Source: Serratia marcescens
Lineage (GTDB): Bacteria; Pseudomonadota; Gammaproteobacteria; Enterobacterales; Enterobacteriaceae
Length of the DNA: 64,000 bases
Reading direction: 5' to 3'
NCBI RefSeq assembly: GCF_001902635.1
Contig: NZ_MJAO01000010.1
Location: forward strand, 124,001 to 188,000
Shown one piece after another: positions 46,830-55,967 of this stretch. Under the pieces are notes generated by a model, which was not told the DNA's origin, ran no database searches, and saw nothing but the letters and a program-made list of their open reading frames with translations. Both the position numbers and the translations under genes were made by a program. How positions within the stretch are numbered: position 1 is the stretch's first letter; every line of letters starts with the position of its first letter.

Positions 46830-47620
46830 AAGGGTGAAATGGAAACGGTCTCTCATCAGACAGTTTGGGTACGGGTTTTTTGATGTGGGTATCCACTGTC
46901 AGGCGAAGCTAACCCCCATTGAACCGTGCACGACAGAGTGCGCCACACTGGTCGCTGCATCAATAGCGACATTTCGCGCCGCCCGGTCAGTTGAGACATG
47001 CGATACCTGATACGCGCATTTGGAATACTGTACCGACACCTCCTGCTGTGTTTTCCAGCGACAACTCGAGGAGTGCTGTTCAGTTAAGGCAGCTAAGCTG
47101 ATTTTTCTTGCCTCCTTTCCGTTAACACGATAGCTCCTAATATTCTTTGTTTGGGGCAATTAACCCGCCAGCCATTTCGAATGGTTTAAGACTTTCCCTC
47201 AATCTAAAACTTAATGAGCGGCATAATTCCGTTTAATGCCAAACAGCTTTTTTTATCGCCCCTGCGTCCTAAAATGCATTACCTATTTTCTACATATGCC
47301 TTGTACAGTAAGGTCATTATTTCAGGCATGGGGAGGGGTAATAGAAAGAATCTTGTTATAACACAAACGTTTTTACCATGAAGTGCATGGCCCGAGCGTT
47401 GACAGACTAACAGTTTGGCTCTGCAACTTAATTGAAAAGCATCCCTGCATGGGTGACGTATCTCTATGTTCCGATACTCAGCCCGGGTAGGGAAGGGAAT
47501 ATATAGGCTGCTTGATATAGAGGCGTGAAGGGCAAGAGGCGTAGTAATGCTGCTTCTGAGTAAAGCCTAATTGTTAAGTGTGAGTGTTTTTATTCAATGA
47601 AATGACTGGCGAAAGTTAGT
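46830..47620. other. Long leader/intergenic region before the eCIS operon
   Basis: Nearly 800 bases. A minus-strand frame at 46899-47159 (86 codons, beginning MPQTKNIRSYRVNGKEARKI) has no family I know and is not called as a gene. The AT-rich remainder probably contains the eCIS promoter, but I cannot place it. Confidence 0.4.
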
Positions 47621-47632
47621 GGCGGTAGCGTG
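47621..47632 (+). promoter_or_regulatory. ops element of the eCIS operon
   Basis: GGCGGTAGCGTG is an exact ops (JUMPstart core) sequence, 105 bases before the first eCIS gene. Paused RNA polymerase recruits RfaH or a paralogue here and becomes resistant to termination, allowing very long operons to be read. Afp production in Serratia entomophila depends on AnfA1, an RfaH-like protein, so the same control is likely. Confidence 0.85.
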
Positions 47633-47737
47633 GTTTTTAATAATAAGTAGAGAGTTGTTTTTTTTCATCCTCAGGGAAATGACCTTTTTTATGTTTTGTT
47701 GTAATTACCATTAACTGTAAAAACAAAGGATAATATC

Positions 47738-48187
47738 ATGGCTGTAACTACAGACGAAATCGCAGTGCAATATCCCATTCCTACTTATCGCTTTATCGTG
47801 ACTCTGGGTGATGAAAAAGTTCCATTTACCAGTGTCTCCGGTCTGGATATCAATTTTGACACTATTGAATACCGGGACGGCACCGGCAATTGGTTCAAAA
47901 TGCCCGGCCAGCGGCAGGTGCCTAATATTACGCTGAGTAAAGGGGTGTTTTCGGGTAAAAATGCGATGTATGAGTGGATTAATTCTATTCAACTCAATCA
48001 GATTGAAAAGAAAGACATTATGGTCAGCCTGACCAATGAAGCCGGCACACAAATCCTGGTCAGCTGGAATGTGAGCAACGCCTTCCCAACCTCACTGACC
48101 TCTCCGTCATTTGATGCAACCAGTAACGAAATCGCGGTACAGCAAATCACGCTCATGGCCGATCGCGTGACCATTCAGACTGCCTAA
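47738..48187 (+). CDS. afp1: eCIS inner tube protein (Afp1/Pvc1)
   Basis: 149 residues, AAGGA before the ATG. It belongs to the T4 gp19-like tube family: PTYRFIVTLGDEKVPFTSVS, then GLDINFDTIEYRDG and the C-terminal ITLMADRVTIQTA are typical of Afp1/Pvc1. Hexameric rings of this protein stack into the tube that is driven through the target membrane. First gene of the operon and expected to be the most expressed along with the sheath. Confidence 0.93.
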   Translation: MAVTTDEIAVQYPIPTYRFIVTLGDEKVPFTSVSGLDINFDTIEYRDGTGNWFKMPGQRQVPNITLSKGVFSGKNAMYEWINSIQLNQIEKKDIMVSLTNEAGTQILVSWNVSNAFPTSLTSPSFDATSNEIAVQQITLMADRVTIQTA

Positions 48188-48205
48188 TAAAGAGGACATG
48201 TTGCC

Positions 48206-49282
48206 ATGACAGTGACAACCAGTTATCCCGGCGTTTATCTCAGCGAAGATGCCGTATCGAGCTTTTCGGTCAACAGTGCCGCCACCGCCGTGCCCGCTTT
48301 TGCGTACGACAGTCAAAGTGCTGCCTCAGCGGGTGACGCTATTCAGGTTTTCCACAATTGGGCGGAATTTATCGCCGTGTACCCTGCGTCGTTGAAAGAC
48401 GCTTTTTACACCAGTTTGAAATTGTGGTTTATGCACGGCGGCGGTAAATGTTATCTGGTTGACGTGACTAAAATCGCCAATGCGGTGGCGCAATACGATG
48501 ATATTACGCTGATTGTTGCCGCAGGGACGGATACCACGACGGCTACCGCTATCTATGATGCGTTCAACCTGGTGGTGAGTCAGGGCTACCGTATCTTTGG
48601 CCTGTTTGACGGCCCGCAAGCGAAAATTGCCGGTACAGATAAGCCCGATGACATCATGAAAGCGTATCCAGCCTCCCCGTTTGGCGCGGTGTTTTACCCT
48701 TGGTGCACTCTGGCGTCGGGTGAGGCGGTGCCGCCAAGCGCCATCGCCGCGGCTTCCATTGCCCAAACCGACAGTGCGCGCGGCGTGTGGAAAGCGCCGG
48801 CCAACCAGGCCGTGAATGGCATTACCCCGATGTTCGCTGTCAGCGATGATTTCCAGGGTAAGTACAACCAGGGCAAGGCGCTGAACATGATCCGTACGTT
48901 CTCGGGGCAGGGCACCGTGGTGTGGGGCGCCCGTACGCTGGAGGACAGCGATAACTGGCGCTATATCCCGGTTCGCCGCCTGTTCAACTCGGTTGAACGG
49001 GATATTCAAAAAGCCCTGAATAAATTGGTGTTTGAACCCAACAGCCAGCCGACCTGGCAGCGCGTAACGGCCGCCGTAGACAGTTATCTGCACGGTTTGT
49101 GGCAGCAGGGCGCGCTGGCCGGTAATACCCCCGCCGAAGCCTGGTTTGTACAGGTCGGCAAAGATCTCACCATGATCCAGGAAGAGATCGATCAGGGGAA
49201 GATGATCATCAAAATCGGCCTGGCTGCGGTTCGCCCGGCGGAATTCATCATCCTGCAGTTCAGCCAGGATATTGCGCAATAA
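48206..49282 (+). CDS. afp2: eCIS sheath protein (Afp2/Pvc2)
   Basis: 358 residues with GAGGACATGTTGCC upstream. A typical contractile sheath subunit: N-terminal SYPGVYLSEDAVSSFSVNSA, the insertion of the handshake fold, and the conserved C-terminal domain (RGVWKAPAN, YIPVRRLFNSVERDIQKALN, then VFEPNSQPTW, MIIKIGLAAVRPAEFIILQF). It forms the main sheath that contracts to push the tube. Confidence 0.93.
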   Translation: MTVTTSYPGVYLSEDAVSSFSVNSAATAVPAFAYDSQSAASAGDAIQVFHNWAEFIAVYPASLKDAFYTSLKLWFMHGGGKCYLVDVTKIANAVAQYDDITLIVAAGTDTTTATAIYDAFNLVVSQGYRIFGLFDGPQAKIAGTDKPDDIMKAYPASPFGAVFYPWCTLASGEAVPPSAIAAASIAQTDSARGVWKAPANQAVNGITPMFAVSDDFQGKYNQGKALNMIRTFSGQGTVVWGARTLEDSDNWRYIPVRRLFNSVERDIQKALNKLVFEPNSQPTWQRVTAAVDSYLHGLWQQGALAGNTPAEAWFVQVGKDLTMIQEEIDQGKMIIKIGLAAVRPAEFIILQFSQDIAQ

Positions 49283-49301
49283 TTCACTGAAGGAAAAGAA
49301 C

Positions 49302-50687
49302 ATGCCTACAGTTACATCTGTACCAGGCGTTTATATTGAAGAAGATGCTTCACCGGCGATGTCGGTGAGCACGGGGGCGACGGCCGTACCATTATTTGTC
49401 GCGCGATTTACCCCTCTCAAGTCAGAGTTGGCGGGCGTGATTACCCGCATCGGCAGCTGGCTGGACTATTCCGCCCTGTTTGATACCACTGTTTCTTCTT
49501 CAGCAAGCGTCAGCGTAACGTCAACGCCTGTTTCACCAAAATCTAACGAAGTGAAAACGGTTTCTGCTTCGTCTGAATCGGCTACTGCAACGCTCACCGA
49601 TGAGGTATCGGGGCAATATACCTACCAGATTAAGGATGCTGAAGTCCTGGACCAGGCGGCCCCTCTCGCCCTGCAACTTTATTTCCAGAACGGCGGCGGC
49701 CCTTGCTACCTCTATCCGCTGGAAAAGGCAGACGATAAAGACGCATTGGCCGCGCTGCCGGGCCTTATCGATGAGGTAGGGGCGATCACGCTGCTGGCCT
49801 GTCCGGATCCCGACGAGACTTACCGCACGGCGGTGTATAGCGCACTGGCCGCCTCACTGGGTCAGCACAAAGGGTATTTCCTGCTGGCCGACAGCAGCGA
49901 TGGCGATGCGCCCAGCGCGGTCACTGGGTCTGCCCAGGTAGCGGTGTATTACCCGGATGTGGTGGTGCCGTACACCCGGACGCTGGATGATAAGCAGGTT
50001 GCTATCGCCGGCTACACCGACGGGAGTGCAACAGTGATCGCCACACTGGCCGATCTTCGACCTGTTAATTCTGAACTTGCCGGAGAGATTGATCAGCGGC
50101 TGAGCAATAAAAAAGCGGCGCCGCTGTCGCTCCCCCCTTCTGCATTGATGGCGGGGGTGTACGGCAAGACAGACGGTGAGCGCGGGGTGTGGAAAGCACC
50201 GGCGAATGTGGTGCTCAATGGCGTCAGCGACGTCAGCGTCCGGGTCACCAATGAGCAACAGGCGGACCTGAACCCGAAAGGCATTAATGTCATTCGCCAT
50301 TTCAGCGATCGCGGGCTGGTCGTCTGGGGCTGCCGCACGCAGGAAGAAGATGATGACGACTGGCGCTATATCCCGGTGCGCCGCCTGTTCGATGCGGCAG
50401 AGCGTGACATCAAAAAGGCCCTGCAGCCGATGGTGTTTGAACCCAACAGCCAACCAACCTGGAAACGAGTGCAGACGGCGATTGATCACTACCTTTACAG
50501 CCTGTGGCAACAGGGCGCCCTGGCCGGCAATAAAGCGGAAGAGGCGTATTTTGTGCGCGTCGGCGAAGGTATCACCATGACACAAGACGACATTAACCAG
50601 GGGAAAATGATCATTCAGGTTGGGATGGCCGCCGTGCGCCCGGCTGAATTCATCATCCTTAAGTTTACTCAGGACATGTCTCAGTAA
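49302..50687 (+). CDS. afp3: eCIS sheath protein (Afp3/Pvc3)
   Basis: 461 residues from ATG 49302 with GAAGGAAAAG upstream; the open frame begins at a TTG 30 bases earlier, overlapping afp2. Paralogue of afp2 with the same N-terminal SVPGVYIEEDASPAMSVSTG and C-terminal RGVWKAPANVVLNG, YIPVRRLFDAAERDIKKALQ. An extra outer domain (about residues 40-110) is rich in Ser, Thr and Val. It probably forms specific sheath layers near the baseplate or decorates the sheath. Confidence 0.92.
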   Translation: MPTVTSVPGVYIEEDASPAMSVSTGATAVPLFVARFTPLKSELAGVITRIGSWLDYSALFDTTVSSSASVSVTSTPVSPKSNEVKTVSASSESATATLTDEVSGQYTYQIKDAEVLDQAAPLALQLYFQNGGGPCYLYPLEKADDKDALAALPGLIDEVGAITLLACPDPDETYRTAVYSALAASLGQHKGYFLLADSSDGDAPSAVTGSAQVAVYYPDVVVPYTRTLDDKQVAIAGYTDGSATVIATLADLRPVNSELAGEIDQRLSNKKAAPLSLPPSALMAGVYGKTDGERGVWKAPANVVLNGVSDVSVRVTNEQQADLNPKGINVIRHFSDRGLVVWGCRTQEEDDDDWRYIPVRRLFDAAERDIKKALQPMVFEPNSQPTWKRVQTAIDHYLYSLWQQGALAGNKAEEAYFVRVGEGITMTQDDINQGKMIIQVGMAAVRPAEFIILKFTQDMSQ

Positions 50688-50728
50688 AGGGGGGCCCCCC
50701 TTTTCCGACTCTTTATAAGGATACTGTG

Positions 50729-51958
50729 ATGGCGATGGTTCTTCCTGGGGTTTCGTACGATGAAACACTGTTAACGCAAGCGTCAGGCGACGATCCGGTG
50801 ACGATGCCCCTGTTTATTGGTTATACCCTGCCTGATATGACGATACCGGTCACGGTGATGCAGCCCGTCAGCGTGGGTTCACTGACGCAGGCGAACAGTC
50901 TCTTTGGACAGCGTGGGACGCTGGCGTACTCCCTGCGCCACTTCTTTGAAAACGGCGGGCGGCAGTGCTATGTGCTGCCCCTCGGGCCGGGGCAGGAAGA
51001 ACCGTCCACGCGTCTGCACGCGCTGATTGCCGCATTACAGACGCCGCAGATGCTGGAGACGCTGTTGGCGGATGACAAGACCGGCCTGGTCTTGGTACCG
51101 GAGTTGAGTGAGCTCAATGAGGTTAATACATTCGAGGGATCGGATACGGCTGAGGTTGATACCCTGTGGTATCAGGGGTGGCATGCGTTACTGACGCTCT
51201 GTCGCCAGGCTCCGCAGCGCTTTGCGCTGCTGGAGTTACCGGACTCCCCGGCGCACGCCGTGACGCTGGTCGGACAGTCTTTTTCCGCAGACCTGTGTCA
51301 GCGCGGGGCGGCCTGGTGGCCACGGCTGGAAACCAGTTACCAGGATGAGGCGTCGGCGCCCGTGGTGTTGTCACCCCTGCCGGCTGTCGCGGCAGCCATT
51401 CAGCGCAGCGCCCACGATAACGGGGTCTGGAAGGCGCCGGCCAACCTCCCGTTGGCCAAAACCCGCCGCCCAACCCAAAGTGTCCTGGCGTCTCAGGCAT
51501 TGCTGGATAACCAAGGGGTGTCCTGCAACCTGATCCGCAGTTTTGTCGGGAAAGGCGTGCGCCTGTGGGGATGCCGGACCTTGCTCAATGAGGAGAACAC
51601 GGCCTGGCGCTATATCCAGAGCCGTTTGCTGGTCAGCAGCGTGGAGCACTACCTGAGCAAACTGGCGCGCGCTTACCTGTTTGAGCCGAATACGGCCCCG
51701 ACCTGGATGAAATTAAAGGGCCAGGCCTGGATGTGGTTGCGTCAGCAATGGCTGGCCGGCGCCTTTTTCGGCACGGTGGAGGAGGAGGCTTTTTCGCTCA
51801 GTATCGGGCTGGATGAAACCATGACGGATGACGACATTCGCCAGGGAAAGATGATCCTGCAGGTCCATCTGGCGTTGTTGGCCCCCGCGGAATTTATTGT
51901 TGTCAGCCTGACGCTGGATCTGCGTGACGGCACGGCCAGCGCGCAAATCGGAGAATAA
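50729..51958 (+). CDS. afp4: eCIS sheath protein (Afp4/Pvc4)
   Basis: 409 residues from ATG 50729 with AAGGATACTGTG upstream. A third, more diverged sheath paralogue: N-terminal VLPGVSYDETLLTQ, then NGVWKAPANLPL, RYIQSRLLVSSVEHYLSKLA and MILQVHLALLAPAEFIVVSL. In related systems this protein forms the single ring that connects sheath to baseplate. Confidence 0.9.
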   Translation: MAMVLPGVSYDETLLTQASGDDPVTMPLFIGYTLPDMTIPVTVMQPVSVGSLTQANSLFGQRGTLAYSLRHFFENGGRQCYVLPLGPGQEEPSTRLHALIAALQTPQMLETLLADDKTGLVLVPELSELNEVNTFEGSDTAEVDTLWYQGWHALLTLCRQAPQRFALLELPDSPAHAVTLVGQSFSADLCQRGAAWWPRLETSYQDEASAPVVLSPLPAVAAAIQRSAHDNGVWKAPANLPLAKTRRPTQSVLASQALLDNQGVSCNLIRSFVGKGVRLWGCRTLLNEENTAWRYIQSRLLVSSVEHYLSKLARAYLFEPNTAPTWMKLKGQAWMWLRQQWLAGAFFGTVEEEAFSLSIGLDETMTDDDIRQGKMILQVHLALLAPAEFIVVSLTLDLRDGTASAQIGE

Positions 51959-51960
51959 TC

Positions 51961-52518
51961 ATGATGAATACACCCGCAGTATCCCATCGTTTTCGCGTCA
52001 ATTTTTTACTTAACAACATTAGCAAGCAGTTTAACAACACCAGCAAACAGGTTAACAACATTGGCAAGCAGGTTAACAACGCTAGCAAAAAGTTTAATAG
52101 CGCTAGCAAGCAGCCTCACAACACTAGCAAGCAGTTTGATATCGCGTTCCAGCGCGTCTCCGGGTTGTCGCGCACGCTGGAAGTGAGCCAATACCGGGAA
52201 GGAGGCGAAAATGCCTGCAACCTCTGGCTGGCTGAACAGGTTAATCACGGTAGCCTGGTGCTGGAGCGGGGGGTGATGAGGTCCTCCCTCCTGACACAGC
52301 AGTTTGACCGCGTGTTGCGCCGGGAAAGCACGCAGTGGGCCAACGTGGTGATCATGTTGCTGAACGAACGTTCATTACCGGTCACCAGCTGGATACTGAG
52401 TCATGCTCTGCCGGTGCGCTGGCAGATGGGTGATCTCGATGCCGACAGTAACCAGGTGCTCATCAACACGCTTGAGCTGCGCTATCAGGATATGCGCATG
52501 CTGGGGAGAAAACAATGA
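51961..52518 (+). CDS. afp5: eCIS tube-initiator protein (Afp5/Pvc5) with a repeat insertion
   Basis: 185 residues, longer than the ~150 usual for this protein. The body is standard: SHRFRVNFLLNN at the start, then FDIAFQRVSGLSRTLEVSQY, SLVLERGVM, LPVTSWILSHALPVRWQMGD and LINTLELRYQDMRML. Pvc5/Afp5 sits between spike hub and tube. Between residues 18 and 59 there is an insertion of six seven-residue repeats (consensus NNxSKQx), encoded by a 21-base tandem repeat. The insertion falls in an N-terminal loop, so the core fold may tolerate it. It overlaps afp6 (ATGA). Confidence 0.9.
   Translation: MMNTPAVSHRFRVNFLLNNISKQFNNTSKQVNNIGKQVNNASKKFNSASKQPHNTSKQFDIAFQRVSGLSRTLEVSQYREGGENACNLWLAEQVNHGSLVLERGVMRSSLLTQQFDRVLRRESTQWANVVIMLLNERSLPVTSWILSHALPVRWQMGDLDADSNQVLINTLELRYQDMRMLGRKQ
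52012..52137 (+). repeat. Six 21-bp tandem repeats inside afp5
   Basis: Six in-frame units resembling AACAACATTAGCAAGCAGTT(T), at 52012, 52033, 52054, 52075, 52096 and 52117. They differ at several positions, so the expansion is not brand new. Unit changes would keep the frame and alter loop length by seven residues. Confidence 0.92.
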
Positions 52519-52682
52519 CCGTCGAAATTCGTGAGTTGATCGTCCAGGTTGAGGTCACCGAACCGGTGCCTTCTGCCCCGTCCTTGCCGTTTGCGCAACA
52601 CCGTGAGTGGGACGACGAGCGGTGGGTGGAGAGGATTAAGCAAGAGGTGCTGGAACAGCTGCTTGAAAGGGGGCATCAGTGA
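52515..52682 (+). CDS. afp6: eCIS small protein (Afp6/Pvc6)
   Basis: 55 residues: MTVEIRELIVQVEVTEPVPS then an acidic/basic helix ERWVERIKQEVLEQLLERGH. The MxxEIRELIxxxxV start is the hallmark of the tiny protein that follows the tube initiator in Afp and PVC operons. It is linked by 4-base overlaps on both sides (ATGA, GTGA). Its structural role is unclear. Confidence 0.85.
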   Translation: MTVEIRELIVQVEVTEPVPSAPSLPFAQHREWDDERWVERIKQEVLEQLLERGHQ

Positions 52683-53371
52683 GCTTACTTCAACGCGGGC
52701 TGTCAAGGCTGACCCTCAACGCCTGGAAAGATCGCGAAGGGAAAATCCCTGCGGGCGGCATGACCGCCCTGTATAACCCAGAGAATATTCAGCTGGATTA
52801 TCAGACGCGGTTTGACACCGAAGACACCATCAACACGGCGTCGCAAAGCAACCGCTATGTGATTTCCGAGCCGGTCGGCCTCAACCTGACCTTGTTGTTC
52901 GACAGCCAGATGCCCGGGAATACCACTCCGATAGAGACGCAGCTGGCGATGCTGAAATCTATTTGTGCCGTGGATGCGGCCACCGGGTCACCTTACTTTT
53001 TGCGCATCACCTGGGGAAAAATGCGCTGGGATAATAAAGGGTGGTTTGCCGGTCGCGCCCGCGATTTATCGGTCACCTACACGCTGTTTGACCGTGACGC
53101 CACGCCGCTGCGGGCCACCGTGCGGTTAAGCCTGGTGGCGGATGAGAGCTTGGTTATTCAGCACTCGCTTAAGGCGCTTAGCGCACCCAACCGTGTACTG
53201 GTCAGCGTACCGGATCAGGCCTCATTGCCGCAGCTGGCGAACAGCGCCGGCGGGACGCTGAGCGGAAGCGTCGATCCGTTGTCGCTGGCCAGGGATAACG
53301 ATTTGGATAATCTGGATGATTTTCAGGCCGGAGACATGCTGCAGGCGACGAAAGAGGAGGAAGAGGTATGA
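52679..53371 (+). CDS. afp7: eCIS hub/tube adaptor with LysM-like part (Afp7/Pvc7)
   Basis: 230 residues from GTG 52679, overlapping the afp6 stop. It carries the family pattern LTLNAWKDREGKIPAGGMTA, LYNPENIQLDYQTRFD, then LKSICAVD and FLRITWGKM with ARDLSVTYTLFDRDATPLRA. These proteins bridge the spike hub and tube initiator. The C-terminal LysM-like region is only weakly recognisable. It ends in an acidic tail (KEEEEV) and overlaps afp8. Confidence 0.88.
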   Translation: MSLLQRGLSRLTLNAWKDREGKIPAGGMTALYNPENIQLDYQTRFDTEDTINTASQSNRYVISEPVGLNLTLLFDSQMPGNTTPIETQLAMLKSICAVDAATGSPYFLRITWGKMRWDNKGWFAGRARDLSVTYTLFDRDATPLRATVRLSLVADESLVIQHSLKALSAPNRVLVSVPDQASLPQLANSAGGTLSGSVDPLSLARDNDLDNLDDFQAGDMLQATKEEEEV

Positions 53372-55032
53372 GCCGCATCACCCTGGACATTGCGGGCATG
53401 CCGAGCACATTGGGGATCCGTCGTTTGCGGGTGCAGCAGCTGATCAATGAGATCCCGCTGGCGCAGCTGGAGCTGCGTATTCCCACGGATAACCATGGCG
53501 CAACGGATAACGAGGCAGAACGTGAAGTCAGCCGTTTTAGCCTGGGTGCCCGGGTGGTGATTGCCCTGGATAACAAGCCGCTTTTCGACGGTTATCTGGT
53601 GCAAAAGAAGATGCAGCTGAAGGGGAAAGACTGGTCCGTGCGGCTGGAGGCGCGCCACGCGTTGCAGAAACTGACGTTTTTGCCCCAGAGCCGGGTATTC
53701 CGTGAGCAGGATGACAGCACTGTCCTGAAGGGGGTGCTGCAGTCTGCAGGGGTAAAACTGACGCAAAAGGCGGCGGCGCAGCTGAGCAGCAAGCACGATC
53801 AGCTGATCCAGTTTCGTCTCAGTGACTGGCAATTTATTCGCAGCCGGCTGCTGTCCACCAACTGCTGGCTGCTGCCCGATGCCACCGGCGACGCGGTGGT
53901 GATCCGCCCGCTGTCCGACACGGCAATGGCCTCACGGACGCTTGCGCGCGACAGTCACGACTACAGGCTGTTTGAAATCAATTTGAATTTTGATAACCGC
54001 TTTACGCTGGACAGCCTGTCGCTGCAGGGATGGGATATTGCCGAGCAGCGGCTTACACCCGCGCAAAAAGGCACGGTCGGCGCGTTTCTTCCCTGGAAGC
54101 CTGAGGGTAAGGTCGGCCAGCCCTCCGCCGGGCGGCAAGACTACGCCCTGGCCTTCAGCATGCTGCCTGAAGCCACGCTGCAAACCTTGTCGAGCTCCTG
54201 GCTGAACTATCAGCAAATGACCGGTGTACAGGGCCATATTGTGCTGGCGGGCACCCGGGACTTCGCGATGGGCGAAAGTATCACCCTGAGCGGCTTTGGT
54301 GCGGGGCTGGACGGCACGGCGATACTGAGCGGGGTCAATCAGCTGTTTGATACCAAAGATGGCTGGCGCAGCGAGCTGGTGATGGGATTGCCGGCGTCCA
54401 TGCTGGAGCCCACGCCACCGGTGCGATCGCTGCATATCGGCACGGTAGCGGAATTTACCGCCGATCCCCAGCATCTGGATCGGATCGCCGTGCATCTGCC
54501 GGCCCTGAATCTGCCCGACTCGCTGATTTTTGCCCGTCTGAGCAAGCCCTGGGCCAGTAAAGAAAGCGGATTCTGTTTTTACCCGGAGCCCGGTGATGAA
54601 GTGGTGGTGGGGTTTATCGACAGCGATCCGCGTTATCCGATCATTCTGGGGGCGATGCACAATCCGAAAAATACCGCGCCGTTCCCTCCGGATGAAAAGA
54701 ACAACCGTAAGGGGCTGGTCGTGAATAAGGCCGACCAGACACAGGCCCTGATGATCGATACCGAGGAGAAAACGTTGAAGCTGATGGCCGGTGATAATGC
54801 GCTCACCTTAACCGGCGAGGGGGACATTGCTGTGAGTACGCCGAATGCCCTGCAACTGCAGGCTGAGGGTAAGCTGTCGATCGTGGGCAAGCAGCAGATG
54901 GACATTAGCAGCGAGGGAGATATTGCCATGAGTACGGCTAAAGCCCTGCAGCTGCAGGCCGACGGTAACCTGTCGATCGATGGTAAACAGCAGGTGGAGA
55001 TCACCAGCGCAAAAATTAACCTGAAAAAATAA
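53368..55032 (+). CDS. afp8: eCIS VgrG-like spike (Afp8/Pvc8)
   Basis: 554 residues. The N-terminal ~370 residues correspond to the gp27-like hub (...PSTLGIRRLRVQQLINEIPL, ADLs such as GWDIAEQRLTPAQKGTVGAF). The OB-fold (VHLPALNLPDSLIFARLSKP, GFCFYPEPGDEVVVGFIDSD, then PIILGAMHNPKNTAP) follows, and then a beta-helix needle. The needle contains two near-identical ~36-residue stretches (EGDIAVSTPNALQLQAEGKL / EGDIAMSTAKALQLQADGNL). The trimeric spike carries the tip protein Afp10. Confidence 0.92.
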   Translation: MSRITLDIAGMPSTLGIRRLRVQQLINEIPLAQLELRIPTDNHGATDNEAEREVSRFSLGARVVIALDNKPLFDGYLVQKKMQLKGKDWSVRLEARHALQKLTFLPQSRVFREQDDSTVLKGVLQSAGVKLTQKAAAQLSSKHDQLIQFRLSDWQFIRSRLLSTNCWLLPDATGDAVVIRPLSDTAMASRTLARDSHDYRLFEINLNFDNRFTLDSLSLQGWDIAEQRLTPAQKGTVGAFLPWKPEGKVGQPSAGRQDYALAFSMLPEATLQTLSSSWLNYQQMTGVQGHIVLAGTRDFAMGESITLSGFGAGLDGTAILSGVNQLFDTKDGWRSELVMGLPASMLEPTPPVRSLHIGTVAEFTADPQHLDRIAVHLPALNLPDSLIFARLSKPWASKESGFCFYPEPGDEVVVGFIDSDPRYPIILGAMHNPKNTAPFPPDEKNNRKGLVVNKADQTQALMIDTEEKTLKLMAGDNALTLTGEGDIAVSTPNALQLQAEGKLSIVGKQQMDISSEGDIAMSTAKALQLQADGNLSIDGKQQVEITSAKINLKK

Positions 55033-55052
55033 CCTATTACGGTGAGGTTGCG

Positions 55053-55472
55053 ATGAGTAACGACATTTTGACAGCGAGCCTGGGGCAAGGCTGGGCATTT
55101 CCACCGCGGTTTGAGCCCGGCGGCGTGTCCCTGGCTGCGGGCGTTGAGGCGGTGATGCAGAGTCTGCGCGTGCTGTTTATGACCGAGCCAGGCGAACGCA
55201 TGATGCGTGAGAGTTATGGCGGAGGCATGCATGACTTTATCTTTGAGAATATCACCGATGAACTGCTGGCCAACATCCACAATCGCATCGAAGAGAGCGT
55301 TCTGCGCCATGAGCCCCGGGCGCTGCTCAAGGACGTCATTATCCAGCCGGATACTCAGGACGCGAGCCGTCTGCGGGTGCAGATCACCGTGTCTCTGTCG
55401 GGCACGGATCTGGTCGAGACGGTGGACGGGACGCTGAACATCCATGACGGCCAGACGCTGAGGTTACTATGA
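55053..55472 (+). CDS. afp9: eCIS baseplate wedge, gp25-like (Afp9/Pvc9)
   Basis: 139 residues with GGTGAGG upstream of the ATG. Gp25/lysozyme-like wedge protein: GVEAVMQSLRVLFMTEPGER, then MMRESYGGGMHDFIFENITD with the conserved EPGER that initiates sheath polymerisation. The C-terminus overlaps afp10 by 4 bases. Confidence 0.9.
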   Translation: MSNDILTASLGQGWAFPPRFEPGGVSLAAGVEAVMQSLRVLFMTEPGERMMRESYGGGMHDFIFENITDELLANIHNRIEESVLRHEPRALLKDVIIQPDTQDASRLRVQITVSLSGTDLVETVDGTLNIHDGQTLRLL

Positions 55473-55891
55473 GCAATCGGGTGGTCATCGACGGTGACGC
55501 GCTGAAATTCATCCCGAAGTTTGGCGCGATTACGATCACGCCACCGCCCCAGCCACGGATCAGCGGCAGCGGTGAGGCCGGCATCGAGGGGAAGAAGATC
55601 TGCATTGTCGGGGATGAAAAGCAGGTTTCCTTTACCGTTGACTATATCAAGCCCCCCTTTGTCGCTTCTCCGGGAAAAGGGACGCTCACCATCAAACAGT
55701 TGGCGTCCGATCAGCAGGCTGAGTTTGCGACGGCGCCGGCGCCGATGATTGTGGTCGGCAGCCAATTTACGACGCAATTTCAGCCCACAGCACCGGCCCA
55801 GGATCCGCAAGGAAAACCGGATACGGATCTGAGCCCTGTCACCGGGGTGGGGACATTTATCAACAGCCAGTCGTTTGTCACCGCCGGGTGA
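55469..55891 (+). CDS. afp10: eCIS spike tip, PAAR-like (Afp10/Pvc10)
   Basis: 140 residues: MSNRVVIDGDALKFIPKFGA, PPPQPRISGSGEAGIEGKKI and CIVGDEKQ. This is the compact PAAR-like tip of Afp/PVC particles (family DUF4280-like), made of short beta hairpins. It ends in an alanine/threonine-rich tail. Sits on the spike encoded by afp8. Confidence 0.85.
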   Translation: MSNRVVIDGDALKFIPKFGAITITPPPQPRISGSGEAGIEGKKICIVGDEKQVSFTVDYIKPPFVASPGKGTLTIKQLASDQQAEFATAPAPMIVVGSQFTTQFQPTAPAQDPQGKPDTDLSPVTGVGTFINSQSFVTAG

Positions 55892-55967
55892 GCCATTGCG
55901 CTGCCGAGGCGGCGGAAACGGGCCCCTGAGCGCCTTCTTTATCATTATATAACCAATGGACAACATT

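Noticed and set aside
46899-47159. 86-codon minus-strand frame before the eCIS operon
   Set aside because: No family recognised and no supporting context; may be part of a decayed element but could not be supported.
48326-49303. 325-codon minus-strand frame opposite the sheath gene
   Set aside because: It is the reverse shadow of a strongly supported sheath protein.
52012-52137. CRISPR-like array
   Set aside because: Units are contiguous 21-bp coding repeats without spacers, in frame with a structural gene.
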